Assembly: GCA_013399115.1 (NCBI GenBank)
Contig: VXAA01007177.1
Location: 272,505 to 336,504 of the forward strand
DNA from: Anseranas semipalmata
Lineage: Eukaryota > Chordata > Aves > Anseriformes > Anseranatidae
Direction: 5' to 3'
Length of the DNA stretch: 64,000 nucleotides
The notes beneath the pieces were generated by a model. That model had not been told where the DNA came from. It was given only the letters and a program-made list of their open reading frames with translations, and searched no databases. The position numbers and the translations under genes are program-made. Below, piece after piece: positions 1-12,500 of this stretch. The first letter of the stretch is position 1, and each line of letters starts with the position of its first letter.

Positions 1-462
1 TTCTTATGAGTGCTCAAAACAGGGTGTTCAAAACTGTGTCAGTTTTAGTCAGGCAAAAAGGTATTTGTGGCTTGTGTGTATAGTGTTGTTCTGGTCGAGT
101 AGGAAAAACCAGAATGGGAATAAAGCAAACTAACTCCTACTGTGCAAAATGCACCCTTCAGGAAGATACTGAAACTGTTTTTAAGGCAACAGTGATAGAA
201 TGTTGCCCACATAATTAAAGAAAGAGATTCTTTCTTCATGTTTTGAGACTTGCTTCTATTCTTTTTGCAGTGGCTACTAGAGCCAATAAATTCTACTTGA
301 TGTGTTACTTGTCAGCCAAAAGTTGCACAAAAACAAAGCAAATGTGACTTGCTGCACTTATGTTTTCCTCTCAAATGAAACATTATAAAAGCTTGCTAAT
401 GTGTTTAATGTCTGTTGTTCAAGTGTAAAGAGAGTAAAGCATTATTCTGTTTTATTTTCCAG
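1..462 (+). other. SCFD1: SCFD1 intron 1, 3' part
   Basis: T-rich sequence ending in a good acceptor (TTTTATTTTCCAG), phase 1. No exon 1 or promoter sequence is seen, so the intron extends beyond the left edge. Confidence 0.85.
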
Positions 463-533
463 TGGCTTTGAAACGTATGCTCAACTTCAATGTTCCTCCT
501 GTTAAAAACAGCACAGGAGAGCCAGTATGGAAG
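463..533 (+). CDS. SCFD1: SCFD1 exon 2 (about residues 21-44)
   Basis: Starts after TTTTCCAG with TG, completing a valine codon from exon 1, and encodes [11 protein letters not shown] to EPVWK. Ends in phase 0 at GTAAGA. Human SCFD1 has the same block right after its alanine-rich start. The bird-like difference is VPPVKN where human has VPHIKN. Confidence 0.95.
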
Positions 534-3500
534 GTAAGAACTATTTGAACTAGAACAGGAGAGTTTTACAGTGTTTGAAAAAGTTCAGATTATCAAATTT
601 TAACTAACTCAAATATATACCCTGTCCTTAACTTTTACAGAATATTTTTTTCCTGTATGTTATGAATACAGAATTAAATATCAGAGTTGTTGAGAAAAAT
701 ACATAATTGACATATTGGCTAATTAAATGCCCAATGACTAATACATTCTTTAGGCAATATATTAATGAGCAGCTAAGGAGGACATTTTTGAGATATACTT
801 ATGTCTCGTGTTAGCAGAACCTTGCATGATACCTTATAGGTAAACTCACAAAGTCAGAAAGAAGCCCATGGAAAAGGAAGAACTATTGGTAGCCTTAAAT
901 TTAGGACAAGCTGAGCTGAAGCTAACTTCATTAGCTTTAAAAAGCTAGCTTCATTAGCTTTAAAAAGTAACTTGTCACTTGTGAAAAATTCTTGCCACTA
1001 GAAAGCATATATTTTGTTTTTTCATCTATTCTATTGTCTTTTTACATTAATTCCTTTTTTCCCTGTGCTTCTCCCATTGTTTCCTTCCACATGAAGTCAG
1101 AAAAATTCTGTATGTACAATAACAAATTTCTGACAGCAGATTCCTTTTTGACTGACATTTTTCAGAAGGAAGAGATGAATTTTTTTCAGTTTATCATTGA
1201 GTTTCTTTATGTTGTTTTTTTGTTTGTTTATTTGTTTTTGTAAGTAAAAATGCTTGTCCATGGAAGTCCATGATAAATTAATGATTACAAATTGGTAAAT
1301 GTTTAGCACTTCTAAGGTTAGGACAGCAGTTCCTTAAGCCCAAATTCCTGTATCCACTGTTTACCTCTTTGTAAAAAGATATATATCTATTTCAGGTTCT
1401 CATCTATGACAGATTTGGCCAAGATATAATCTCACCTTTGCTGTCAGTGAAAGAGCTGAGAGATATGGGGATCACTTTGCATCTGTAAGTACTTTTTAAA
1501 AATTGGGATTTTTTTTTAAAATAACTTTATCTAATATTCCCCTGAAATCATGAACAGAACACTGAAAATCATTCAATGAATAACAATTTAAATAAAGATT
1601 ATTCACTGTTCAGTAGGATTTCCTACTAGGTAGAGGAGACGCTGTTCGAAAAAAAAATCCAGGAAAGGTTTTTGAGAATGTCTGTACAAATCCCTCTGTC
1701 TTCATATGTTTTAAAATTATTTTGGCACAAGCTGTTACATGGGACTGTGCATGATTTCTGCTTGTCTTTTTACACATAGACGTTAATTGTCTCTTGTCCA
1801 TGGTACGAAATTTTATTTTAAGAGATTTTCCATTTCTCTTTCTCCTTATTACGTTTAGTTATTGGCATTCCTTAGCTGTGGTAAAAGTCGTGGAGGAACT
1901 TTTGAAGATATGTTTATTTTTTTCAAAAATTTATTAACTTTTGATAAGTGAAGGGTAGAAATCAAAACACAGTTCAACGTGTTGACATGTCAGCAGAAAT
2001 GTGAGAGAAACATGTAAATACTTTGCCTGTCTTTGTTTTAATGAGCCGGAAGGCAAGTTTGATGGTATGAGATATGCAGGGTTTTTCTTATGTCAATAAT
2101 TAATAATTGATGTATGAACATTGTGGATGCAGTGTTTTACCTTCCCCTGAATGGAATAATCTATTTTTTAATATTGTGAAGCCTTTTCTCAAGCTTTGAA
2201 TAAACTTCAGAGACCTCTATTAACACATTCAGCTACCAAAAATTATACAAATATGATTTTGCTATTTTTTCTTGTTTTTTTCTTTCTAAGATCTGACTAA
2301 ATATAAGGATAACTTCTGGGAAATCAGATTATGTCTGTATAAAAAAAATAGCTTCTTTAACATGAATAATTTTATATGTCAGAAGAGGAACACATTAGAG
2401 ATGTATTTTTCTTCTTTTCAGGCTTTTGCATTCAGATCGGGATCCTATTCCAGATGTTCCAGCTGTTTACTTTGTAATGCCAACAGAAGAAAATATTGAC
2501 AGAATGTGCCAGGTAACTTGCATGCTTAATGTTTAAAACTAGTGGATGCAACAAGGTTAGTGTGCGTGAAAAAATCCTGCACTGGTGGGAGTGTGACTGT
2601 TCTATATCTAGTTCCTGTGTGCGTCTGAACATCTTTGCTTGTATGTTAGCACATCATTGTCATAAAAATACTACCCAAAATTTTTACATGCAAAACTTCC
2701 GTTTCCCAGAAAGTAGAAGTGCGAATATATCTTCTGTGTTTTGGAGAGAGTTTGGGGAGTGAAAAGACAAGCGGCAGTGGGCAGAGATTGAAATATAGGA
2801 GTTCCATTTAAATGTAAGAAAAAGCTTTTTTAATGAGGATGGTCAAACACTGGAACAGATTGCCCAGAGAGTTTGTGGAGTCTCCATCTTTGGAGATGCT
2901 CAAAACAACTGGACCCCGTCCTGAGCCACCTCCTCTATTTGACTCTGCTTTGAGTAGGGGGGCTGGACTATGCAATCTACAGAGGTCCCTTCCAACCTCC
3001 GTTGTTCAATTTCTGTGGGAAAAACGGATTGAAGGTTGACATTTTCACCAAAGGAAGAAAAAAGAGCAAAAGGTAATTGTGGTCAGCGGTAATGTGTGGA
3101 ATAGTAGTTGCTGTCTGGTAACTCTAATTTTATTTCCTGATTTTTGCAGTTCTGTGTTAGGTTATATCTAGCCAAGTAGTCAAAACATAACACACAGGTC
3201 TGTATGAACAGACAGCCAAACACTTCAAAGATTTAATTTGACTATGGGTAATTAGATCATCACATAGTAAATGTTTGTGTATTTTTTTAATAATTAAGAC
3301 CTGTATTAGTACTTATTCAGGAAAAAAGGTTGTGGTTTTGCTTTCTTTTAGGATCTTCGAAACCAGCTTTATGAATCTTATTATTTAAACTTTATTTCTG
3401 CCATTTCAAGAAGTAAACTGGAAGATATTGCCAATGCTGCCATAGGTGCTAATGCTGTAACTCAAGTCGCTAAGGTAAGAAAATCCTTCAGTCCCTAATT

Positions 3501-6500
3501 TTTAAGATACTACCTTTAGAGATATTATTGCAGTCTTACATGACCACTTCTGTGCCACACACAGTTTTTCTGACTGAACCATGAACAAAATAAATGTTTA
3601 GCTAGGTTCAATGACGGGCATGGATTTACTGTGGGAAAAAGAGTATCTGCAGTCATCTCATTAATCCAGCTTGGTATTATACTTCATCTTAGTCAAAAGT
3701 CCCAAGTGCTGCAAGTCCTTTGTACTGAATGGTAAGAGCAGAAATAGGGTGGTTTCAGAGTATTCCTGATCTTATTAACTCATTGAGTGCCTCCAGTGCA
3801 TGTGTAATGGAGTGGGGAACTACATGGAAAGTGCAGTATGAGTAACGTTGTTACTTTAAATACACAGTGTACTGTAGAGGTGGATGTTCCATACATGCAT
3901 GCTGTTATTCAGTACATTCCTATACTTTTATGATTTAAAGGCTGGTGTCTAGCATGTACTGTATTGTTGAATGCCTGTACCAAAATCTGCATGTTATTAA
4001 CTAATAATTTTCATATATACTTAAATACATTCACTTGTTCTCTTTCCTATTATGGAGTACTGCTGGCATGAGAGAAAGAAACTGGTGTGAAATGAAATGA
4101 AAACTACTAGTATTGTTTAAGCCTTAGGTCTTCAGCAAGGGTAAATTGTTGTAGCACTGTGGACTGACTTTCTTAAATCTGTTTTCCCATTGTGAATGTC
4201 CTGTTCACAGTTTATGCTATAAACAGGTTTAATCTTTTTTTTTTTTTTTTTTGTGAATGTACAAGTATTTTAAAGAAAAAATAGAATCTGCGAGTTCTAA
4301 TCTCCCAATGTGTATTGCCCTCTTACATCCCTCCTGGGCAAGAGCTCAGTGCTGTTTATGTTGTAGTTCTTCATTAAAAAAAATATATATATATAATATT
4401 ATAACATCTTCCACACATGTTTTTTTTCAGTGATGGTTTGCTACTAACAATTTTATCCAAAGAAATACTTGAAGTTGGACTGCTTTCTTTTAGCACTCCT
4501 CAGGTGTTCTAATATTCTGTTATCACCCAGTCCTTACACAGGCTTTTATAATTAATACATTGTATCTTACTTTTGTTTCTTTTAATAAGTAGTTCTGTAA
4601 CACTCACATTCAAAAAGAAGTAGCAGTAAATCACACACATGTATTTTTATACTTGACTCTGGACTGTTCTGACCATTGTTCCTTGATTTCTAGGTGTTTG
4701 ATCAATATCTCAATTTTATTACTTTAGAAGATGATATGTTTGTATTGTGTAACCAAAACAAAGAGCTCGTTTCATATCGTGGTAAGTAAAATTTGTTTGT
4801 ATAAAAAATCAAATGAAATGTCTAAAGTTGAAGTTTAGTTTTGAAGTTATAGTTAACACCTGGCAATGATTTTATTTTGCTTTGATCTACTCAGACTTCA
4901 GGATAAAGATGTATAGTTTAAAGTCGGTTTAAGGAATGAGTTCTTAGATCTTAATTTCAGCATCTTTACTGCACAGCTATTTAATATTGAAAAATAATTA
5001 TGTTCTCTTAAATAACAAATTTAGGAAAGCGAAACTGCACCATAGACTTACAAATAGATACTAGGACCTTTTATGCATAGGATAATACAGGAAAAAAATG
5101 TTATTATTTAAACATGTAGATAGACACTGTGGGTGGCTGCTGTGTTTAGGCACTACTATTTAGTTGTAATCCCTTATGCAGTTCTTAATTAAATATTTTG
5201 TTTTTGTGTGAATGGTCAGCTGGAAAGTTACTGTCAGTAACACAAAGCAAGAAAGATTAATTGATAGAGTTTTGTGTATCATCTAGACAGTGACCAGTCA
5301 ATACCTGCTTTTCTTAGTTAAGACATGAAAACATTCATCCAAATATGTGGGGGTGTGCAAGGGGATGTGGTTAGGATCAGGGACTGGAGTAGCACAGGGA
5401 AGAAGCTAGGAAAGGGCATTACTGAAAATAAGAAATGCTGATGGCTTCTGCAAGCACCTAGGCCCAGGTACCGTTTGTCAGCTTCTTTGTAAAGTCTCTG
5501 AGTTGCAAGTGAAGTCAGTCTTATGGAACTCTGTTTTTTTGTTTTTGTTTTTGTTTTTTTTCTTATCCTGGGGCTTCTGTTGGAGCTGTTTTGGAACCTT
5601 CCAGAAAAAAATATGTGGCTGCGCGAAGTCAGTTACCTCTACATCTGTGGTGCTACAGCAGCCTAAGTCAACATACATGCTAGTTGTCATTATCATCCAC
5701 ATGATTTTCCTCCCTCCTCTGATCAATTTTTGTGGTCCCCTGAGCCATTTAGTATGCTAAACCAGTAGAGAACTGTCACCCTGCCTCCCCTGCCCTGCCT
5801 GCTCAAGTGGCTATTACAGGGGGGGCTGTCTTGCTGCCCCTACCGTAGTTTCCCTCTTCTCACTTTTACATGAGAACCAGTAATTTTAGAGCTGCTGAGT
5901 GTTTGTTCAGTTTATTCAGTTGACTCATTCTACAGAAAATAACTAATTTGTGTGATCTGGAAACCCAATGCAAGGGAAGCAGCAGAAGTGTGCAAGTCAG
6001 AGGCAAGACGGCCCTTTTTTAGCAGCAGCTCCTCATTACATTACTGTACTCAGAGCAGCTACACACAGTGTCACACAATTAATGCCTGACTTATTTGGCT
6101 GCACAGAATACTCACTAGTGACCAGGTAAAGAAGTGAGAAGTCTCTGTATGCTTAACATTTAGCAATGAGATCTTTCCCTTCTCTTGCCCACTTTCCAAG
6201 GTCAGCATCTTTCTTTAAAGCTGAATCCATAATACTAAGTTCAGTCTCACACTTAGGACTGATTCCAATGTCAGGGAATTAAGGACTTTTTTGTTTGAAC
6301 CTGCTGTTTTAGTAATCGTTGTTTTGCGATGCATTTGTGTGTATATAAAGATACTTGACCATAAGATTCCTGGTAGCTAAGGAGGAATTTGAATTGAAAT
6401 TACTGAAAACGTTTGCACTCGTCAGTTTCTGTGTGGTTTGTTTTCCTCTCTTGGGCTGCTGAAATTTGCCACACAGCATACAGTTTCACACTGTTAAAAC

Positions 6501-9500
6501 CAATATAGAAGTGGGCTGTTTCCAAACACTGATACACCAGAAATCTAATCTTCCATAGAGAAGTGATTAGTTTTCCATTAGAGCACTGAGCTGATCCATC
6601 TCCCTGTGTGAGTTCTAGGTCTGACACAGGGAGGCAGAAGGAATGTATGGGCAAAGAAGAAGCAGTCTTCTCTCCCTTTGGAGGGTAGCTCTAACAGAAA
6701 ACTGCCAATTTGTATATAGTTTCATGACCTGCATAAGCCAATGTAAATCTGATGGTGATGATGAAAAAGGGCTGCTGTTGCAGCAGCACTGTCATGTGTG
6801 GTCACATTTAGCTGAGTGGTTGAACTAAGAACTAATATAACAAGAAAAGTTAATTCTCAGTTTCCTGATTTTGCTGACTGTATGGCTGCATTTACAGAGA
6901 AGTAATGTTAGGACAAATAAGCATGATAATAGTCTTCAATTATGTAAAAGGCTTTCACAGAAAGAAGGGAGATATACATTCTCTCTCTCCATGTGGTAAA
7001 TGGACTAGAAGTGATGAGCTTAAATTGCAACAGATTTCTGGTCAGATATTAGGAGCACTTTCTAACATTAAAGATAGTGAAATATTAGAATAGATTACCT
7101 ATAAACATGGCATTTTCATTACTGGGAGGCCTAAGGACAAAGAAATAACATAGGTTTAACTCATCTCTGGGCAAGAGGACAGAGTAGATAATCAGACTTC
7201 CTCTGATTCTCTTCTTCTGTGACTGTGTAGAAGGAAGAGTAAATGGCTAATACCAGTATGAAGTGGATGTACCTGGCATCCTGTTTGATGCTCTTTGAAT
7301 GCTTTCTTACTAAATTTGTATCGATTTTGTAAAACAACAAGAAACTGCGGGAGACCTAACCTTACTTTTCTGTAATAGAATCATCCCCAGTGAACTTGTA
7401 CAATGGAGAGAGAGGAATGTATAGAAAATGTGACAGAACTTGTTGCTGAAACATTATTCATGTTTTTTGGTTTTTTTTTGTTTGTTTGTTTGTTTTGTTT
7501 TGTTTTTTTTCAAATATTGGCCTAAGGAGCAGTTATATTTTTGTTGATTGCTAGAGTTAAAAAAAAAAAAAAGAGTTTGCTAATAAAATGTGTGTGTTGC
7601 ACAAAATTGGAAAGCACTGACCGTATGCAGGTTACTGGAACATTATAGATGAGTGCCTCAATCATAACAGTAAGGAGGGAATTAAATTTTAAAATTAATA
7701 AAGGCAAGGGAGTAAAAAATAAGATTATTTCCCCTCTGTAAATTGGCAGACCATTAGCTGGAGATAACTGCAGAATGATAACCCCAGTTAATGTCAAAGC
7801 TTTGACATTACAGAAAAATATGGATATTGGGATCAGTCTGCATTTCTTGGTGTTGGTAATTCAGAAACTTTAACTTAGAATAAAGAAAGATGGTTAGGGG
7901 GAGCGCTTCTATTCCTGCTGTCATCCTAGTAGCCTAGTCAAATGTTTGACTTATTAGGTATAGATGCTGATAAAAACTGCTAATATAACCCATCTCTCTG
8001 AAGTTCTCAGAGGACAAAAACGAGGGGGAAAAAAGCACCTTTAATGTTAGAGAATGATTATGACTGGCCGTGCATAAATTTGAGATGGAAGGCTTATTAA
8101 TGTCCAGAGCATTGCAGTTCCTGTTTGAAGAAAGAGTGTAAGACAAGTAATTATTTGAGATATTTCCTAAATCTAAAATAAAACAAAGGAGGAGGGCATG
8201 AGTCCCGAGGCAGTGATTCACAGGAAGCACTTCACAACTCACAAAGTTGTAAAGTATGCGTTTATTTCGGCGCTGGGAGCGTAAGGGATATCTCCGCAAA
8301 GTTACGCTCACCTGTTGTTAGCCCACGCCTCCTTTTTATTCTCTAAAGTATTACATATGCATTAAGTTTCGCAACCTGTCTACATATTCATTTTCTAACC
8401 CTGCCTAGCCCCGCTTCATATGTTAATTATCTTCTTCCTTCTTCTGCGCTTGCGTAGAGCCCCTCTAGTGGTCGTCCAGGTGGTCGTCCTGATGAAGTAA
8501 GGCGTCTTCCTCAGAGTTGAACCTTTCACCTTCTCAGTTGGCGCATGCTCTTTAGGCTCCCGGATCTCGTCCAGACCATAGATATGGCCTTGGCTGGTCC
8601 TCTCCTTGTTTCACCTGTTACTTATTTCCTAAGGAGGATGCTAATGCCACGCTTCAGTACCGTTAGACAAATCACGTAGAAATTTTTCATTACCTCTTAC
8701 CCATTGTTTATTGTTTTTGCCTTAACTCAGTAGTGCTTGACTTGAGACCTGTGATAACATTAGGTTTGATGTTTTCTGTTGGCTACTGTATTCTTGTCAG
8801 TGTTAATTATTTGATAGAAATGTTGCTAAGCATTTCTTGGTCTCACCTAAATATGGGAGAGAAATCTTTTCATTTGTAGTGTGAAATGTTTTAGAACTTG
8901 AGCATTATCCTAAACCTGGAGATGGACAGTAAATTTATCTATTAAGAAAAAAACAAGGGGTACGGGGCTCCACTATGAGAGGTGGGGCTTAGAATCTTTA
9001 GTTATAGTTTACTGCTTACTATAATTCGTGGGGATTTTACATTTTAAAAATGGTTTCCAAGTGGATGGTCATTCCTGTTCCATAACGTGTGGTTTTCTAG
9101 GAGGGATTTTTAGTAATACAATAATAATACAATCCAGAAGTTAGAGCATGCATTTTCAGAGTTAAAGGGGAAAGTTTGTGTAGCGTTTGACCTTACACAG
9201 TGAACAATAATTAATTTCTCAATTTTTTACTTGATAGAAAAAAAAGGGGGAGGAAAAAGTAATGGAAGTGCTAAGAGGGGCATTTAATCATTTCACAACA
9301 AAAGCTGTTAGCAGTTAACAGCTATTAGGTAAGAAGAGGATCACTTTCTCAGTGTTAATGTGGCATGAACTTCTTTAACCTTGTTTTTAATTGCTTTCCA
9401 CACTGTTTAGCCATTAACAGACCAGATATAACAGACACTGAAATGGAAACGATAATGGACACTATTGTTGATAGTCTCTTCTGTTTTTTTGTTACACTTG

Positions 9501-12500
9501 GTAAGTTTTCAAATTCTAGCATGTTTTCCATATGTGTTCCTTTTAGAAGAGACCCATATTCAGTGAGGTAGCTAGAAGTTTAGTGATTTCATATAGCCAA
9601 GTTAAGGCAGAAGTAGACGTGTGACAGAAATCTTAATATTTCGCTGAGTGTATTAGTGATCTTGCTAAAATTATTGCTATACATCACTGCAAAAGAAAAT
9701 AAAGGCTGTCCCACATGGGAGGCGATACATTTAGTCTTCAGTATCAATAGGTAAGGAATACTGAAATGCAAGGTTCTGGATTCTTTGTTTTTACACAACC
9801 CTAGTTTGTACTGTAGGTCAGCAGTGCTAGGAGTTTGGATTTGTAGCTCAAAAAAAAGGAAGGAAAAAAACATCGCACAAACCCTGCAAGGATCTGTCTG
9901 AAATAACTTATGGAGTAGGAAGATATATTAAATTTACTTATATTATTGAGTTTTATTGTTGCTTAGCTCATACATTTTTCATAGTGGTGACATCTAATGT
10001 AAGTTCTCACTGAGATAAGTGAATCTGAGATAGTATTCCTTCAAGAGAATTTGGGGTCTTTGTGGGACAGTCTGTTCAAGAGACATTCCCTTGAACCTAC
10101 TGGGCTCTTTCAAGTGTTAGCATGATACAAATTAAGTCTCTTTTAGTCAGCCACTTAAACTCATGGTATTTGAATTTTCATATTTATATAGGTCAGTGAG
10201 ATACAGTAGCTAAAGATTTTGAAACCTGAAATCCAATGGAAAATGTGGTTTTGAAAATACAGTTCCCCTGCAGTGAGGTGTAACTGATAGGTTATTTGGT
10301 TTTTGTTGTGGTATTACTTACTATTATCGTTTTCAAGTGAAACAATAATCTTTTGAAATTAAGTTTTAATGCTTCTATATGAGAGTTTATTTGACCAATC
10401 CCGAGTATGTTAGCTGTCTTTCTAGAGTACACTATACTTTTCATAAATTCATTCATGAGGTATTTGCTTACTTTTGTAAAACTTTGTGTAATATATTTCT
10501 ATATAGTATTTTTGGTTTCATAGGTAAAGATTGTGAGAGAAAAATTTAATATAGAATTGGTGTTGTCCACTTGAAAATTTTCTTTTCAAAATGTTACTAA
10601 AAATTTGTTTTATGAAGAGTACGCTAATTTATAATCTTAAAATTATAATGCAAGTGGAAGTCAATATATCTTTTATTAGGAGCTATACCTATAATCAGAT
10701 GCTCAAGAGGAACTGCAGCTGAAATGGTGGCAGTGGTAAGAAATGATTTTCTAAGCACGTATCACTGTTATAAAACCTTACTAGCAGCTTCTTTGCTTTT
10801 CTCGATACCACATAGAGATCTAGTGGCATCGTATCCTTCTCCTTATGAAGAAAATAAAACTGGAAAGAGATATACCAGTTTTTCTTTCTGATTTTAGTTC
10901 CATGGAACTCATCTGTAGAAATTGTAATACTATGGAATCAGCTGTTGAGAAACTCAAATCTGAATGATCATTCCTACTCTGGAGTTTATCTAGGTTTTCT
11001 GACAGGCATTGTAATTGCAACCATTAAGCTATATGTACATTGTTTGAAAAGTCGTCGTCTTTTTTTTTTCCTGTGTGTCTAGGTAAGAAGTTTTTATCCA
11101 TCCTACTGAGAAACACCAGAGGTACAAGACATTTTTACTGTATCAAAGTAAACTTGATCATCAAATAGGAATGAAATTACCAAACTAAATCACAATTAAA
11201 AATCACTACAGCGCTGTCTTCACTAGGGGTCACTGTGCTTCACTTCTTCCATCTTCCTCACATCTTCAGTGAAGCCTTAATGTTGATAAAACCTAAGCAT
11301 TCAGTCTGCATGCATTCATATTGAGAGTGGTCTGAATTTTATGACACACTTACTGTGACAGTGTCTGACAGCCCAATTTACTGCTTCTACTCTGGTTCCC
11401 TGTTGGTGTCTCTCAGTGGTATTTTTTTATTCACATGTTTAGGGAGAGAGTGGTAATTGCCTGAGAGGGATATTAATGGATGTAAATATCTTCAGTGTAG
11501 TCCTGGATCTAGATAGAAATGCAGGAGGCAGAAAAAAGAAGGAAGATATTTCTTGGGCCAGGTCTAGTGTTCAGTCAACCTAGACTTCCTGCAACCAAGA
11601 CATTTATAAACTACAAAACCAGCACAATTTTAAATGTTGATCAGATAAATAGGTTAAGAAACCATTGTTTTGTTAAAGGCTGTTTTGTGTTTTTCTCCCC
11701 ACAGAAATTAGATAAGAAGCTCAGAGAGAATTTAAGAGATGCCAGAAACAGTCTTTTTACAGGTGACACACTTGGAGCTGGCCAGTTCAGGTACGGTGTT
11801 AGTGATAACTATGTATTTTTATTTTTCTTATTTCAGTTGTCTGAAAGATCTCATTAGGACAGGTCACCACTATATGGTGAAAACTATTTACAAGGATTAG
11901 GTTCAAATTCTGTATGAAAAGAATTAGTATATTTGGGTTGGAAACTTTTACAACTAAGAAATGTGCAATCCTAAGACAGTGTTACAAAAGTTATTTAATG
12001 AAGCAGACAATTTGGTTCACGCTCTGAACCTAGCCCATTCTATTACACTCAGTTTGCAGGACCAGGATATGCAGCTGCATGTCTGAACATATCTGTTATC
12101 AACCATTAGTCCACTAAAAAGAAAGAAAGACACATTTTCTCACTTCTGAGCAGTTATCAGTTGTAGTTAAGTCAAAAGCAAGTGTTTCTCATCTGATCTC
12201 TGTATCTACCAGAGGAGGACTGCATAAGGACTGCCACTTGGATAATTAGACAATTAAGAACGATCATCAGCATTTGAATCCTTTGAGGGAAAGGAGAGTT
12301 GAGAAAAGACATTGCAGGCACTTGTATGCATCTGAAATGTGTTCTCAGTAGCCTCCCCTACATCTCTTTGCCCCTGGATAGCTGAATACTCCACAGGCTG
12401 CCTTAGGAAAGTGTATTATGGTAGTTTACACTGTACGTGAAAAGGTAGGGAGACCTGTTGGGAAGACTGTAGCTGAAGGCAATGGTTGTGATCTCCTAAC

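Larger units (their letters stand above)
4782..9410 (+). other. SCFD1: SCFD1 intron 6
   Basis: 4.6-kb intron, phase 1. It carries T/GT-rich tracts (5533-5561, 7462-7510), an old CR1 fragment (6905-7230) and an antisense solo LTR (8199-8669). The small ORFs in it show no recognisable protein. Confidence 0.9.

Noticed and set aside
2833..3039. 68-codon ORF in intron 4
   Set aside because: It is part of a CR1 tail; the [10 protein letters not shown] motif belongs to the retroelement.
7934..8311. 125-codon minus-strand ORF in intron 6
   Set aside because: It runs from the LTR edge into plain intron, has no recognisable domain and is best explained by chance.
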